Positions 43,660-56,627 are shown, counted from the stretch's first letter. The stretch is DNA of 64,000 nucleotides from Microcyclospora pomicola (GCA_002786065.1 NHNY01000002.1:558001-622000), one strand, 5' to 3'. The notes: generated by a model from the letters alone, not told the origin. Program-made: numbers and translations.

Positions 43660-44959
43660 GAAATTGTACAGGTGGATTGTGAAGAAATCTATTCTGAAAG
43701 GAGTGATGCTCAAGGATGATGTACTGCTTTTTGAGGACGGGCTGCTGAGTCTCTGTCTCACATGTCCTGACGGTTTGGCCATCGACTTCACTAAAGACCA
43801 CATCCTTACTTCCGACTTCATTGTTCCAGCTATCCGGTAAAGTACCGATTAACACCTCCGCATTTTGGACTTGCCCAGCCGCAGGTTCACCAACACCATC
43901 ACTATCCCCAGCGGTGGCGGTATTTAAGACTTCAAGATCAATTCCCACCAGAAGAAACCTCTCGCTTTGGCCACGGCTGTGCACCCTGGCCAGGTCGGAG
44001 CTATCTACCCTGAGAAGACCGGCACCTTCGGCGAGCCAGGCCGCACTGGACTCTCCACTGACCTCGGCGAAGACTCCGCGACAACACTGTCATTCTCGTG
44101 TACTACACTCGGGACGGAAAGCTCGCCTGCTTCACTGTGCCATGTCCGACCACGTCGCACAGTGCGACATCTGCGGCCTGATGTACCCCATCCGCCCCGA
44201 TGAGCATGATGTTGAGTTAACCCTCTGAACCTGCACTACATTAACGTCACCGGCCAGAATCACATTGTCTTTACCGGCTACTTCTTCCAGGTCACGATCT
44301 CGGTACCGGTAACAATCCGTCTGACTTGCACGCTCAACACACCGGTATCAAGTCGGCGGCAGCCTCAGATGCAACCGCTCCACTTCTGAATAGCAGGAGG
44401 ACAAAGTTGTTCCTGCTTTGGGGATCGGGAGAAGAGCATCTTTTGAAGAGCTTCAGGGATCAGATACAACAGGAGCAGACTATTGTTGTTGAAGTTTGTT
44501 CTTGAGCTCTATCAAATCGCGCGCTTGCTTTCCGAACCTTGAACATGTTGTCGTATGGTCCTGGATACTATTGTACGCCGAGCTCAGTAGAACCTTTCAA
44601 TCCACTTCAACATGGTCTTGCCATGCCGTAGATGGTAGCAATTCGTCACTTCCCGTCTTAAGCGGTTGAGTTCAGCTAGGGTGAAAGTAAACATGATGTT
44701 TCATGTCGGCTGGACCCTGTGGTGGGATGGCTGCAGATGGCGGGGCTCGGTGACGTTGATCGCCTTTTCTTGTTGGGTGCGGCTACATACATATACAGGA
44801 CATTATATTTGGTCTGCAGACGCACAAGCTTCTTGCGGTGTGCTCAACATTTTGGTTCAATCACTGAATCAACCCCTCTACTCAAAACAAATCAATCCTT
44901 CGAGAAGTCAGCGTATTTTGACCCATTGATTCATTAGACACACCAATCCTGAGCCCATC
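43660..44959. other. Intergenic region with a possible decayed gene
   Basis: Between about 43883 and 44390 on the plus strand, separate frames read FTNTITIPSGGGI, ATAVHPGQVGAIYPEKTGTF, DLGEDSATTLSFSCTT, CDICGLMYPIRPDEHDVELT and LNLHYINVTGQNHIVFTGYF. They look protein-like, yet they fall in different frames with stops between and no clean GT..AG joins. I cannot name a family. The last 400 bases should include the PGM promoter. Confidence 0.35.
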
Positions 44960-46779
44960 ATGAGCGTCAAGACGGTTGAAGTGAAGCCTTTTCAGGACCA
45001 GAAGCCCGGAACGTGAGTCTTCTGCTCCTCAAATCTTTGCACCACAAGAGACGGATAGAGCACAGATGAGCCGAGTCAGAATGCCATTGGGCGGTTAGGA
45101 AAACAAGCAGGGCACGACAGAACAAGCTTGCAATGCAGCTCAACGGCTGACACGATCGACTACACAGCTCCGGTCTTCGCAAGAAGGTCAAGGTCTTCCA
45201 GCAACCACACTACTCGGAGAACTTTGTTGCATCCATCCTCTTGTCCATTCCCGAAGGAGTCGAGGGCTCATACCTCGTGATCGGCGGTGATGGCCGCTAC
45301 TGGAACCCCGAGGTCACCCAGCTCATCGCCAAGATCGGTGCAGCATATGGGGTGAAGAAGCTACTGATCGGCCAGGATGGTATCATGTCCACCCCTGCCG
45401 CTTCGCATCTGATTCGCATCAAGAAGGCTACCGGTGGCATCCTTCTCACAGCCTCACACAACCCTGGTGGTCCCACGGAAGATTTTGGCATCAAGTACAA
45501 CCTCGCCAATGGTGCCCCAGCTCCCGAGAGCGTCACCAACAAGATCTACGAGACCTCAAAGACCCTTACATCCTACAAGATCGCGGACATCCCCGACGTG
45601 GACCTCTCGAAGATTGGCACCCAGCATGTCGGCCCGCTCGAGGTGGAGATTGTGCACAGCACCGAAGACTACGTCAAGATGCTCAAGGACATCTTCGACT
45701 TCGACTTGATCAAGAGCTTCCTCAAAGAGCACTCCGACTTCAAGATTCTGTTCGATGGACTGAGTGGTGTGACAGGAAACTACGGTGTGGACATCTTCGA
45801 AAAAGAGCTAGGGCAAAAGGGCAGCACACAGAACTGCGTGCCAAAGCCGGATTTCGGTGGTCATCATCCCGACCCCAACCTTGTCTACGCACATTCCTTG
45901 GTAGAGGCAGTCGACAAAGCCGGCATCCACTTCGGTGCTGCCTCTGATGGCGATGGTGACCGTAACATGATCTACGGTGCCAACTCGTTCGTGTCACCCG
46001 GTGACTCGCTTGCCATCATCGCCCACCACGCTGACCTCATTCCCTACTTCAAGAAGCAAGGCGTGTACGGTCTTGCTCGATCAATGCCCACTTCTGGTGC
46101 TGTTGATTTGGTGGCCAAGAAGAAGGGCCTGCAAAGCTATGAAGTCCCTACCGGCTGGAAGTTCTTCTGCGGCCTGTTCGATGCCGACAAGATGAACATC
46201 TGCGGTGAGGAGTCCTTCGGTACCGGCTCCAACCACATCCGTGAGAAAGATGGTCTTTGGGCGATCGTCGCGTGGCTCAACATCATTGCGGGAGTGGGTC
46301 AGCAGACTGGCACCACCCCCAGCATCAAGAGCATCCAGCTTGACTTCTGGAAGATCTACGGCCGCACCTTCTTCACCCGCTACGACTACGAGGGCTGCGA
46401 GTCAGAGGGTGCCAACAAGATGGTCGCCCACATGAAGGAGCTCATCACCACGAAGAAGGATACCTTCATCGGCTCCACCGTCTCTGGCCGCAAGGTCCTC
46501 GAAGCCGACGACTTCAGCTACACCGACCTCGACGGCAGCGTGAGCAAAAACCAAGGCATATACGTCAAGTTCGACGATGGCAGCCGCATCGTCGTCCGCC
46601 TCTCCGGTACCGGATCCAGCGGCGCCACCATTCGATTGTACGTCGAGCGCCACGAGTCGGATCCCAAGACATACGAGCTGGATGCTCAGGATTATCTCAA
46701 AGACAACGTCAAGCTCGCCGTCGAGCTCTTGCGGCTACAGGAGTTCATCGGCCGCGTCGAGCCAGATGTCAAGACATAG
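44960..46779 (+). CDS. PGM2: Phosphoglucomutase
   Basis: Interconverts glucose-1-phosphate and glucose-6-phosphate in the cytosol, feeding UDP-glucose, glycogen and trehalose. Two exons: 44960-45012 and 45168-46779 (554 aa, family length), with a 155-nt intron (GTGAGT..CACAG) very near the start. The phosphoserine is Ser114 in LLTASHNPGG. The metal loop is DGDGDRN, the sugar-specificity loop CGEESFGTGSNHIREKDGLW, and the phosphate-binding loop near the end RLSGTGSSGATIRLY. Third codon positions are mostly C or G, typical of a highly expressed gene. The N-terminus MSVKTVEVKPFQDQKPGTSG fits fungal PGM. Confidence 0.97.
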
Positions 46780-47252
46780 ATGCGTTGCGCGGAGATGGTT
46801 GTTAGGGGGGTTGTTCGAGGTTTCGCGATGCGCTATGATGATGAATTGAGATGCATGAATTATGTAGTAGAGTGAAGAAGTGGATGTCGAGCGCAGACCG
46901 GGGACGATGTCCATACATCATGGGTATCATTGACCACCATTAAAATCATGAGTTTCTAGCGCTTCCCATTACGCTTGAGCATGTCAAATAGTAGCTGCTC
47001 TATATGAGACACTGAAAGGGAGACTACTTTGACTTCATTACTCGGAGCAAAAGTGGCTGGTTGGCAGAGCAGGATACGGATACAAGTGTGACAGGGTAGG
47101 ATCTCGGAGTCGCCAATTCGTATCGCACTAAGTACCGGGCTATGTAGGTAAGTGCTATACTGTGCCTTTCCCTCCGCGGTAGTCATCTCTGGCGCTCCGC
47201 CACCCACACAAACACACGCATAAAGTCAAACTCTTCCTCGGCCTCCTCATTC
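46780..47252. other. Convergent 3' spacer, PGM / ATG11
   Basis: About 470 bp. An 83-codon minus frame (46956-47207) looks incidental. Confidence 0.5.
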
Positions 47253-50200
47253 TCATCCTCCTGCCTCACCTCCACCACCACTCCGAGTCTTCGAAGGACT
47301 CCGCTCCAGCGTGAAGTCCGCTTGGAACAAGCTTTCCCACATCGGCGGCGGTTTCTTCGCCGCCGAATGGGTTGGTGATGCGCGGACGGGGGACTTGTCT
47401 GGCGACGAGGCGCGTTGAGGATGCTTGGGACGAGTATTGGGGTTTGATGGTGAAGCGGCAGACTGGGCAGGTGATGAGTGTGGTTCGAGGTGGCGTTGGA
47501 GCGAGCGCATCGACTTCAATGGTGAAGCAGGATTGGGGGCGTGGAGCTGTGGAGAGGGTTTGGTAAGTGAGGGGCTCCGGGAGCGATAAGCAAGAGCAGG
47601 AGGGGGAGGAGAGGAGGGGTCGCCGGACTGTAGTCAAGGGCCCCAGAGGAGGTCATTGCGCACCTGTTCGTGTTGCTCGGCGTCGGCGTCGGCGACGGGA
47701 TGGAGATGGTTTCCGTCGTCGTCCTTGCTATCGTCGAGGATGGCGAGACCACTCGCTGCGCCATGACTACCAAGTCGAGCGGGTGATGGCCGAGCTGAGT
47801 GCCCGCTGCTCGATCGTGGGCGATGATCGACACTTGCCGGGATACTGACAGCGGCCGTAGCGGAGGGACTTCCAGCAGCATGGGCAATGGTGGGGACAAG
47901 GGCACCGGCCACGCCTTTCTTCGACGCGGAGCTACTACGTCGCGAATCGAGGCTTTTGTTGAGATGCTTGCTGGCGTCATCGCTCTTACTGCTTCGTTTG
48001 ATGCGGATGCTACCCTTCGCATCAACCATGGCAGAAGAAGTCGTCGTTTTGCCCAGCCCGGGGGTGTTGGGTGCGCCTCCTGGGCCTCGCTCTTCAGCAG
48101 CGTGAACCATCCACCAGGTCAGACCATCAGAAAGCTCGAAAGGATTATCATCGTCAACAGAGGGAGCCTCACTCATGCCGTCATCGACACTGCGTCCATC
48201 GGCATGCTGCGACGTCTTGCTTAGATCCACGACCTTCTGTTCGACTTTGCTGATACGTGCAACGATAAAATCGCGACTGGCCAGGCGCATCCCTTCTTTT
48301 TCTGCTAGGAAGAAATGCGGGCATCCAATGTTGAAGGCAGCCCATGCACCCTTGGCTTGGCCTCTTGTGGGCAAGAATAGCGCCAGGTCGCCCTCTTTGA
48401 AGTCTTTGACGGCAATCTTCGAGTGAGCCTCGGATTTCAGTTTCTGCGATCGCTCCTTGTATGCGTCTGCTCGCTTGGTGGACTCTTTGGCTTCCTTGTT
48501 GTACTTTCGTGCGGTATATTCGAAGTCCCGCACACGCTTGACCACCGCTTCACTGAACGTGTCAATGTTGAACCTTGTAATCTGCTGGATGAACGCTGAA
48601 AACTGGGTGGCTTCTTCGTCAGGTGTCTGCGCATCTGGCCATCGCATTGCAGCCAGACCCACTGGCTCATCTGCAGTAGAAGACTTCCGGGTGATTGGTG
48701 GCGAGGTTACAGACTGCATTGTCGAATCGGTAATGATGTTAGTACTGGCTCCCAGCTTGGACGCACGCTCCACGACCATCGTGTCATCTTGATATGATAC
48801 TGCAAGACCCAGCCGCTCGAGTACCCTGTTAAGCCGAGTAGCTTGAGAGAATAGTCGTTGCGAGATATCTTTGGCACGATCCGCACGCTTTTCGTGTCGC
48901 TGAGAGGCAGCTGCGGCGGTATCAAGCTGCACCTTCTGTTGTTGTCGCAACCTTTGGAGTTCAGCTTCAGTACTGGCAGCATGGGACTGCGCTTTGGCGA
49001 GGTCTGATGATAGCTGTCCTGCTCGACTCTCTTCTTCTGCAACACGACGGCGCAGATCATCGGAGCCTGTTTCTCCCTCTGCAAATTTGTTTCGGAGACT
49101 CTGAAGCTGGTCCCGTTCTTCGTCCAACTGCTGTTCAAGCGAGACAATTTTTGCTTGCTCGGCTGCTAAAGACTCTTGGGTTGAACGCACTTTATCTTCC
49201 AGATCGGAATGACGCTGGGAGTTTCCTTTGAGCTCGGTCTTCTGACGCTCTACATTTGCCGACAGCGACTTGTTTTCGGATTTGGCGAACGCGACAGCTT
49301 CTTCGAGATCCTGGACATGTGCTGTAGACTTGCGCGCAAGCTCTTCCAAAGCAAGGGCTAGAGCCGGGACACCCGACGGAGCCGAGATACCTTGCGAGAA
49401 GTGGCCGAATGCCGTTGTGAGCAGTCGCAAAGGTTCAGCTTCCGCTTCGTGCATCTGCTCGATCTTAAGCTGCATCTTGCGTACTTCTTTTTCTGCGTGG
49501 GCGCTGGTTGTTTCTGCCTGCTCGAGCCGGCGTTCGAGAACAGCTCCGGCATCATGCGCCGTGGCAGCACGTGCAGCATGACCCATGGAGTCCTCTTTCA
49601 GACGCTTGATCTCGTTCTCAAATGCCACAATCCTGGCATCTAAGCCTGTTCTCTCGTCGTCGCGAGAGCCAAGGATTCTTTCGAGGTCATTTTCGGCTTC
49701 TTCCAGCCTTTCCTTTGCATCCTTCAGTTCCCGCTCGAGATTCATACGTTCGTTAGCAAACTCTCGTTGCTGCGCTTCCATGTTCTCCATTAGATCCTTC
49801 TTGGTTGACACCGCTTCTTCCACCTGCTTTTGCGCCTCGACATCGGAATTCTTGCGGCTCTTCGCTTCCTCTTTATAGATCTGCAGCTCATGCTCAAGAT
49901 CAACGACCCGTCGGGCCAGCTTCTTCTCCTCGATTGCTTGTGTGGCAGATGACATTCGTCGATGTCTGATCGAATCGGTTCGTGATGACTCTCCTGACAA
50001 TGGTCCGGTCGGCGTCAGTAGTTGATTTGACATGTTCCCGCTTGAAGGTGTGAACATGTCACCTGTGTATGCTCGGCTCATCTGGCTTTGTCGATGCAAA
50101 AGATCTTCAAGCTTGCGCACGCGACTCTTTTGCGCTCGCAAATCTTCTTCCAGCCGGGCGTTGGCATCTCTCAAACCTCTATGCTGTTCGTCACCGCGAA

Positions 50201-51836
50201 GCATAAGAGAAGTATCGCCGAACGCTGCCTCATGCATGCTTCCATTCTTGAAAGCTTTTGCATACTTGATTTGTTTTTTGGTCGGCTTGTCTAGATCTTT
50301 GATGGTCTGTTGAAGCTCGTCGGTTACTGGACCTTGCCCGTAGACTTCGACAATGGTGTTGATGTAGTCCTGTAGCTCCTCGCGTGTAACGACCGGCCAG
50401 CCACCTCCCTCGTTCTGTAGGCTGACTTCGATGCCTAAGACATTACTACGCAGCGCATCCGATCCAATGACATCCTCTACAGAACGCATCCATTTCTTTC
50501 GTCGCTTCTCCTCCTCTTCTTGATATGTTGCAACCTCTTCCTGCAGAATTCCCGTATCATGCCTCATTTTCGCCACCCATTCTCGGCGTCTGACGGACTC
50601 GACGAGTAGCTGTCCATAAACAGATGGCAGCCTCGAAATGACAGCGAGTGTTGCGAAAGCCTTCTGATCGTCTTGTGGCAGATCCAAAGCTTTGATGTCA
50701 GCATACACGGCTGCTAATTGCGATTCGATCCCCGAAAGAGTCTTCATGTGACCGAGAGCGATTTGAGCAGCTGTATCACGCCGCTCGCGAGACTGCTGCG
50801 CCAGATCGTTCATTTCGGTGCAGAAATCAGTCAGGCTAGGTAAGTACTGTCTAGTGTGCAGCAGCGCCATTTTCGAGGCTTGTGAGGTGGATTGTGGAGA
50901 GCGCGGAAGCGACTGCACGTGCTCAAGATCGGATGCCATTTTTGTAACGACAAGTTGGATCTCCTCGAGGAGTTGTGCAGCCTCGAATTTGTTTCGTCGT
51001 TGAGAAATGTTGGCCACATCTTCTAGCATGCGAACAAGATCGTCGGCATCACGGTTGACGGCATCCATTTGTTGACGTATATGGCCCAGACGGCCAGCGA
51101 AGCCGTCCGCAAGAGATTGTGCAGCCACGGCGGCCGACTTGGTATCTGAGACATCGACAAAGGCATGCAGGGTTATGTGATTGTTTTGCTGTGACATACG
51201 TCGCGATGCAGGAGACGATGGAAGGATGAATCTCGCGAATTCAACTCTTGCTGGTATGTCTCGCAAGCTCTCTAGATTGTGCTCCCATCGGCTTACGTGC
51301 TCCTCCTGCTCTTGCCTCAGCTCTTCCGACCAGCCTATGACTGTTCCATACTTCTGCTCGGCGCTCTTGACATGCTGCTGTAGGCTTGCCACCGCCACAC
51401 TCGTACTGCGCTCGATAACAGTCTGCTCATCGTAAAGACTTTCGATCTGTCTTGCTTTCCTGTCGCAGCCATTTAGCAAGCCACTAGCCCAGCTTTTGCG
51501 CAATCGGAACACATTCTGCCATGCAGTAAGATCATCTTGATTCTGAGTACCCTCAGGCGGTGTTCCCGGGTGGAAATCGCCGCCCGACAAGCTAGTTACT
51601 GGGTTGGTCGTATCCTCGCCATTCAATCGACTTGAGTCGAAGACGAACAGCTCTTTCTCGGTCAGCAAAGTCTGGTTCCGTACTTGCTTGCCGAAGGAAG
51701 TAAGAAGGATCTGAGAGCGAGGCGGAATCTCAGCATGCTGCGCGATCCATGACCGCAGCACTTCGACAGTGCCAATCGATGTGGTGTCAAGCTCGAGTCG
51801 CTGACCACTGTGCCCAAGATATACCGATATCGACAT
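47253..51836 (-). CDS. ATG11: Autophagy-related protein 11, selective autophagy scaffold
   Basis: Scaffold that links cargo receptors to the Atg1 machinery in pexophagy and mitophagy. The main exon 47664-51836 gives 1391 codons. A 117-nt intron (GTGCGC..CTCCACAG, 47547-47663) leads to a last exon 47253-47546 (98 codons), 1488 aa in all. The N-terminus has a ubiquitin-like part (MSISVYLGHSGQRLELDTTS). A long coiled-coil middle runs from about 560 to 1050 (for example LARRVVDLEHELQIYKEEA). The ATG11 C-terminal domain has GDLALFLPTRGQAKGAWAAF, NIGCPHFFLAEKEG and LSDGLTWWMVHAAEE. The last exon adds a Ser/Pro-rich tail with PPPMWESLFQADFTLERSPS, similar to the PVWDSLWS-type end of other ATG11 as I recall. 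Unspliced, the frame ends at 47634 (LLWGP). Confidence 0.93.
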
Positions 51837-52323
51837 CCGCGCCGGACCTAAATATCAATCACAATGCCACCGAATTGCGACGTCTCGCAGGCGGCGTACT
51901 AGGATGTGGAGGAAGCGAGTGTTTTGTTAGGTGAAGTTGAGTATCAACACTACACAGCCGACATGTGCTCCAGTCATGTACGTTCCGAAGCATGTGATCA
52001 TGGCGCCAGCGTTGCGGGTCGGACCGCAGCCAGACGCCGCTCAGGGTCGATCAGGTGGGCGGACTTCGTGACTCGACGGATGAGGAAGGTAGCGTTACTA
52101 TGTGTAGGTATTGGTCCTCCAAAATCCCCGATGTAACAAAACATTGTGGAGTAAGACAGGACTTCAATTCTTCTTGCAGTGCTTCCTGTGACTCCTTCGA
52201 TAGACACCATAAACCTGAACTGAGACATTACTATCGCATACCTTGATCACCTTGTCGCCGGCCGACAGCTATTTCGACAGATATAAAGAAGTGCTCCAAT
52301 TGGCAATCGCTCCAGCCGTCAGG
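51837..52323. promoter_or_regulatory. Divergent upstream region of ATG11 and kynureninase
   Basis: 487 bp between start codons facing away from each other. No specific site was assigned. Confidence 0.45.
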
Positions 52324-53853
52324 ATGATTATGGACATCGCAACTGAGTCCTATGCACAGCAACAAGATGACCAAGATCCTCTCCGCAGCTTCCGAGATCA
52401 ATTTTTGATCCCTACGAAGGGCGACTTGTCCCGCAAAACCTTGGAGCCAGCGACAGCGAAACAAGATGGCGCGGACGAGTCGTCCATTTACTTATGTGGC
52501 AACTCTTTAGGCCTACAACCACGGTTGACAAGGAAGTATTTTGAGCAATATCTCGATACATGGGCGTCCAAGGGCGTCCATGGCCACTTTACAGAAGTCC
52601 AAGACAGCAATCTGGCTCCCTGGCTAGACGCAGATGATTCTGTTCAAGGAGACATGGCCACTGTCGTTGGAGCACAGCAACAGGAAGTGGCTGTGATGCA
52701 GACACTAACGACAAATCTGCATTTGATGATGGCGAGCTTCTATAAGCCCAATAAAGACCGGTTCAAGATCATTCTCGAAGGCAAGGCTTTTCCTTCTGAT
52801 CACGTAGGTCAATAAACACTTTCATGGGTTTTAGCTTGATCTGACATATCCAAGTATGCCGTGGAGTCGCAGTTGTATCATCACGGCATTGACCCAAATA
52901 GTGCAATGATCCTGATTGAACCACAATCGGCGGATTCTCCTATCCTGCCAACCGACTACATCCTCTCAATAATCGATCAATACGCTTCGGATACCGCGCT
53001 TTTGTTGTTGCCAGGCATTCAATTCTATTCTGGTCAATTCTTCGACATTCCCACCATCACTGCCTACGCCCAAGATCGTGGCATCCTGGTAGGATGGGAT
53101 CTAGCTCACGCTGCCGGGAATGTGCCCTTGCAGCTTCACGACTGGAATGTCGACTTTGCCGCATGGTGCACATATAAGTATCTGAACTGTGGACCAGGCT
53201 CCATCGGTGGCTGCTTCGTCCACGAGCGACATGGCAAAGTCGTACAGACCTCGGGGGCCGATGATGAGCCGACCTTTGAGTATCGTCCACGTCTCTCGGG
53301 ATGGTGGGGATCCTCGAAAGACTCACGCTTCGCCATGACCAACAGATTTCATCCGATGACAGGCGCGGCCGGCTATCAAATCAGCAACACATCCGTGGCA
53401 GATACCACAGCAGTGCGAGCGAGTCTGGACGTTTACAACAAGACAACCATGGCAGAGCTTCGGAAGAAAAGTATCAAGCTCACTCAGTATTTGCAAGACC
53501 TGCTCGATTTACTCGGCAAAGAGCAGCAGGGCAAGTTCGAAAAGGCCTTCCGTATCATCACGCCCCTTGACCCCAAGCAGCGCGGCGCTCAGCTGAGTGT
53601 CTTGCTTTCCCCGGGACTGCTAGACTCAGTCATGGTCACTTTGGAAGAGAACGGAGTTGTGCTTGATGAACGAAAGCCCGACGTGATCCGTATTGCTCCA
53701 GCCCCATTGTATAACAACCACCTTGATGTGTTCCGCTTCATCGATGTCTTCCGCCAAGCGTTGACGCGAGCACTGTCGAAGAAAGTGGGAGACGGAAGTA
53801 GTACTATGGTAGATGGAGGGAAAGATAGCAAGGGATGGAGTGAGATCAAATGA
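52324..53853 (+). CDS. BNA5: Kynureninase (3-hydroxykynurenine hydrolase)
   Basis: PLP enzyme that splits (3-hydroxy)kynurenine into (3-hydroxy)anthranilate and alanine, on the tryptophan-to-NAD route. Two exons: 52324-52803 and 52855-53853 (492 aa), with a 51-nt intron (GTAGGT, TCTGACAT branch, CCAAG). Landmarks are SSIYLCGNSLGLQPRLTRKY, MQTLTTNLHLMMASFYKP, DLAHAAGNVPLQLHDWNVDF and the PLP lysine Lys268 in WCTYKYLNCGPGS. Later come RPRLSGWWGSSKDSRFAM, and DERKPDVIRIAPAPLYN at the C-terminal domain. ATG 52324 is followed by a second ATG two codons on (52330); either may start. The frame is open further upstream but without another ATG. Confidence 0.95.
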
Positions 53854-55179
53854 TTGAAAGCCATTGTCAGCAGTAACGCCGTCACGCGGATCATGAATTG
53901 TATCTACAGACTACATACACTTATGCTCACTCTTGTGGTCATGACTTTACTCGATTGCTCGCGCGACTGCACCTCAGCTGGGCATCCACGAACAAAGCAA
54001 GGACTGAGTTCATAAGGTCTAGCGTATGTGTCGGAAGAAAAGTGAGCAAGAAGCTCCTATTGCTATCATTGCTTCGGACAAAGCAGCATTATACTGCGCG
54101 TAGCCAGTCGAGCAAAAGCATACAAATACAATTCTGAGATGCATGATACATGTCGTCTTAATGCCATTTCTTTAAACGTGATTACACATGATTCAGTGCA
54201 GCTATGTTTCAAGTTATGAGAGCTGCGACCACAGCATAACAAGTCAGGCGGGCTGTTTCTATGTATCCACTACAAGCGTGTACGCATACTTACACTTCCC
54301 ATGTTATCGACAATGGCCGAGGACGAGATGACCGGCCTTACCAGGCAGTGAAAGACACTTCGCCTCGACTGGATCAAGGGTATCATCGTGATGGACAGAT
54401 CGACAGGCGCGACAGGGACGCATTCGGGCCATGTGTGTGAGAGCGACCAGGTGGTACTAGCATGACGCTGCTTGAGCCGAAATGCGTGCGCTGGATGCAA
54501 GGTTTATGGCGTACATTGTGCTGTTTTCGAAAAGAATGGTGATCTTGAGAGGAGATCCTTTCAGCTTGCAGAAGGCCGAACCATGTCGACTGGCAGGTCC
54601 ACGGCATATCCACCCTAGACACTTGTTTGAAACCCAACATTGCGATGACCGCAATGGTCCATGCCATGTCTGTCGAATCCGACGTGCGTCTGAGTCTCAG
54701 TTTGCCTTCTGGGGTAATCTATAAGCCGGGAGTTCTTCATTGGACGCTTCGTTCGCCACCTATGTTTGATATGCCATTGTCGCCCCTGGCCCGTAGAGTG
54801 CACGCGGGTGCAAGAACACCCAGGGTCGTCTTCGTGTTTGAGTAAACGGCTTGGTGTGCTGTATCGCTCAAGTTCACCCTCGATTCCCCCCGATGCCAGC
54901 TGCATGGCTCTCTGCTCTTCGCCCATACAGAGCTGAGGGCTCCGCGGGTTTCCACAGTTGGCATAGCCGGCTATTGGAGTCGATCGGCCAGGCCGGCATA
55001 AATGGAGTCCACATCGAGCTGTTTTTGTGTGACGAAGCTCGGCAAGCCAATGGGCGAGTTTGAGTCCTGGCCGATTCCAGGTTTATTAGAGGTACTTCAG
55101 TGAAGAGAATACCATTAGTTTTCTAAATCATGCGTCCAGCAATGGAAAATCGATCGTGCTTCCCTCCCAGTATGCCATT
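53854..55179. other. Intergenic, no gene seen
   Basis: About 1.3 kb between convergent genes. Frames of up to about 100 codons overlap on both strands near 54270-54960, without family resemblance or consistent splicing. Confidence 0.5.
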
Positions 55180-56094
55180 TCACATCCATTTGCCCACGAT
55201 CGGAATTGTCTTGTACATGTCATTGTACATTCTTCCCACCCAGCCAGGAGCCTCGCCCCCTCTTCCGATGACGCCAAAGCTACCCGCCATCCATAAGCCT
55301 GTTATGGCAGCAGCAATGGCGTTGATGCCGACCCATCTTCTCTTCTTGATTCGCTGCCTTTCGGAGTTCATCACAGTCACCTGGTTCGGCGTCCAGCCAA
55401 GCCAATGAGCCCATCCCCAGGTAATGTGCCAGCAACCAACAGTCAGGAGCGCGGAGAAGCCAGCAAAGGACACGGCTGGGTGTTTTGCAAAGGCATGCGA
55501 GACATAGCTGAGGTTGATGTTCGAGCTGCCGCCTGAAAGGTTGTTCGGGACAGCTCGGTTGATGAAGATATGTCCTGCCAGTAAAGGCACAAACGCCCAA
55601 CCAAGCTTGCTCACTCCTGATATGACGGGCCAGAAATCTTTGCTGAAGAAGGTTCTTTTTGACCTGAACTCATCGTCACCATAACGGCTCGCGTTGAGAT
55701 GGCGGCGATACACCCTCAGCGCCAGTCCTGAAATGACATGTGCCCATAACGGCACAATGACAAGCAAAGGTTCGGCAGGAAGACCTTGGTAGTATGGTCG
55801 CGTGAGGAGGAGAAAGCGCTCGCTCTCCGGAACACTGCGTGTAATGAGCGGTATGATCGAGGTGTTTGCAATGTGTGCGGCAGCAAAGGCAGAAAAGGCG
55901 TAGCTTGAGTAACGTTGTATGCGACTCAAGTACCACATCGCTGAGTGAGAGAGTCCAAGGGCATGGTGGTTATGTGCTGCAGGTGCCTCGCTCGAGGGAA
56001 AGTATCCATCTTTACTGTCACCGGGAGTCTCCTCAACTGGCGAAGGATCAAGTTGTTGCAGGCCCAGAGCAGACTCGCGATCGTAGTCGGCCAT
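55180..56094 (-). CDS. MCP1: Mcp1-like mitochondrial membrane protein (DUF1691)
   Basis: Multi-span outer-membrane protein that in yeast binds Vps13 at mitochondrial contact sites. Single exon; ATG 56094 gives 304 aa (MADYDRESALGLQQLDPSPV). Membrane segments alternate with conserved motifs: HSAMWYLSRIQRYSSYAFSA, AHIANTSIIPLIT, LTRPYYQGLPAEPLLVIVPL, HVISGLALRVYRR, GWAFVPLLAGHIFINRAVPN and HITWGWAHWLG. The repeated His-containing helices resemble a heme-binding membrane bundle, as noted for DUF1691. An in-frame ATG at 56223 would add 43 residues (MIRNILDQIAAATRYQATIN), possible but less conserved in look. Confidence 0.88.
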   Translation of the reverse strand: MADYDRESALGLQQLDPSPVEETPGDSKDGYFPSSEAPAAHNHHALGLSHSAMWYLSRIQRYSSYAFSAFAAAHIANTSIIPLITRSVPESERFLLLTRPYYQGLPAEPLLVIVPLWAHVISGLALRVYRRHLNASRYGDDEFRSKRTFFSKDFWPVISGVSKLGWAFVPLLAGHIFINRAVPNNLSGGSSNINLSYVSHAFAKHPAVSFAGFSALLTVGCWHITWGWAHWLGWTPNQVTVMNSERQRIKKRRWVGINAIAAAITGLWMAGSFGVIGRGGEAPGWVGRMYNDMYKTIPIVGKWM

Positions 56095-56627
56095 CACAAG
56101 GATCGGCAAGGTAGCTGCCCAACTTTGGACTTCTTTTCTCTGATGATCTGCGCGCTTCGAATGGTTGATCGTTGCTTGATATCTGGTGGCTGCCGCAATT
56201 TGGTCGAGGATGTTTCTGATCACGATGATGGACCGGGCGCAGGTAAATTGTTTGAGCCCAATCGAATGTTAGCCCTACAGTAGATCCAACTCATGTGCAA
56301 GACATGGAGCTACACATAGTAAAAGATAGCTCTACAAGCACAGACCACTCACCTCGGCTGTCATGGATGACGGTAGCATCGCGATTGGATAAGGACTAGG
56401 AAACACTCCTAATCACAACGAAAACACCCGCATCCGACACTATTGGTGAGGATACAACACACTCCAGTACACACTTGTGAGCCAGTCCGTGAGAGCAAGC
56501 TTGTTACCGAGTTCCTTACGTCTACTTGGGCGATCCAATAACAGAAGAGTCTTCGCTGTTCGGAACAGCCAATTCAGCGATGCTGATGTAGAGAAACCGA
56601 GCCTTGTCATCTGGACCGCATTTTGCC
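56095..56627. other. Divergent upstream region, MCP1 / TANGO2-like
   Basis: About 530 bp, partly overlapped by the possible longer N-terminus of MCP1 (to 56223). Nothing else was recognised. Confidence 0.45.

Noticed and set aside
47266-47637. Separate 123-codon gene with CPVC motif
   Set aside because: The overlapping frame that continues ATG11 through a GT..AG intron ends in a recognisable ATG11 tail, so this frame is incidental.
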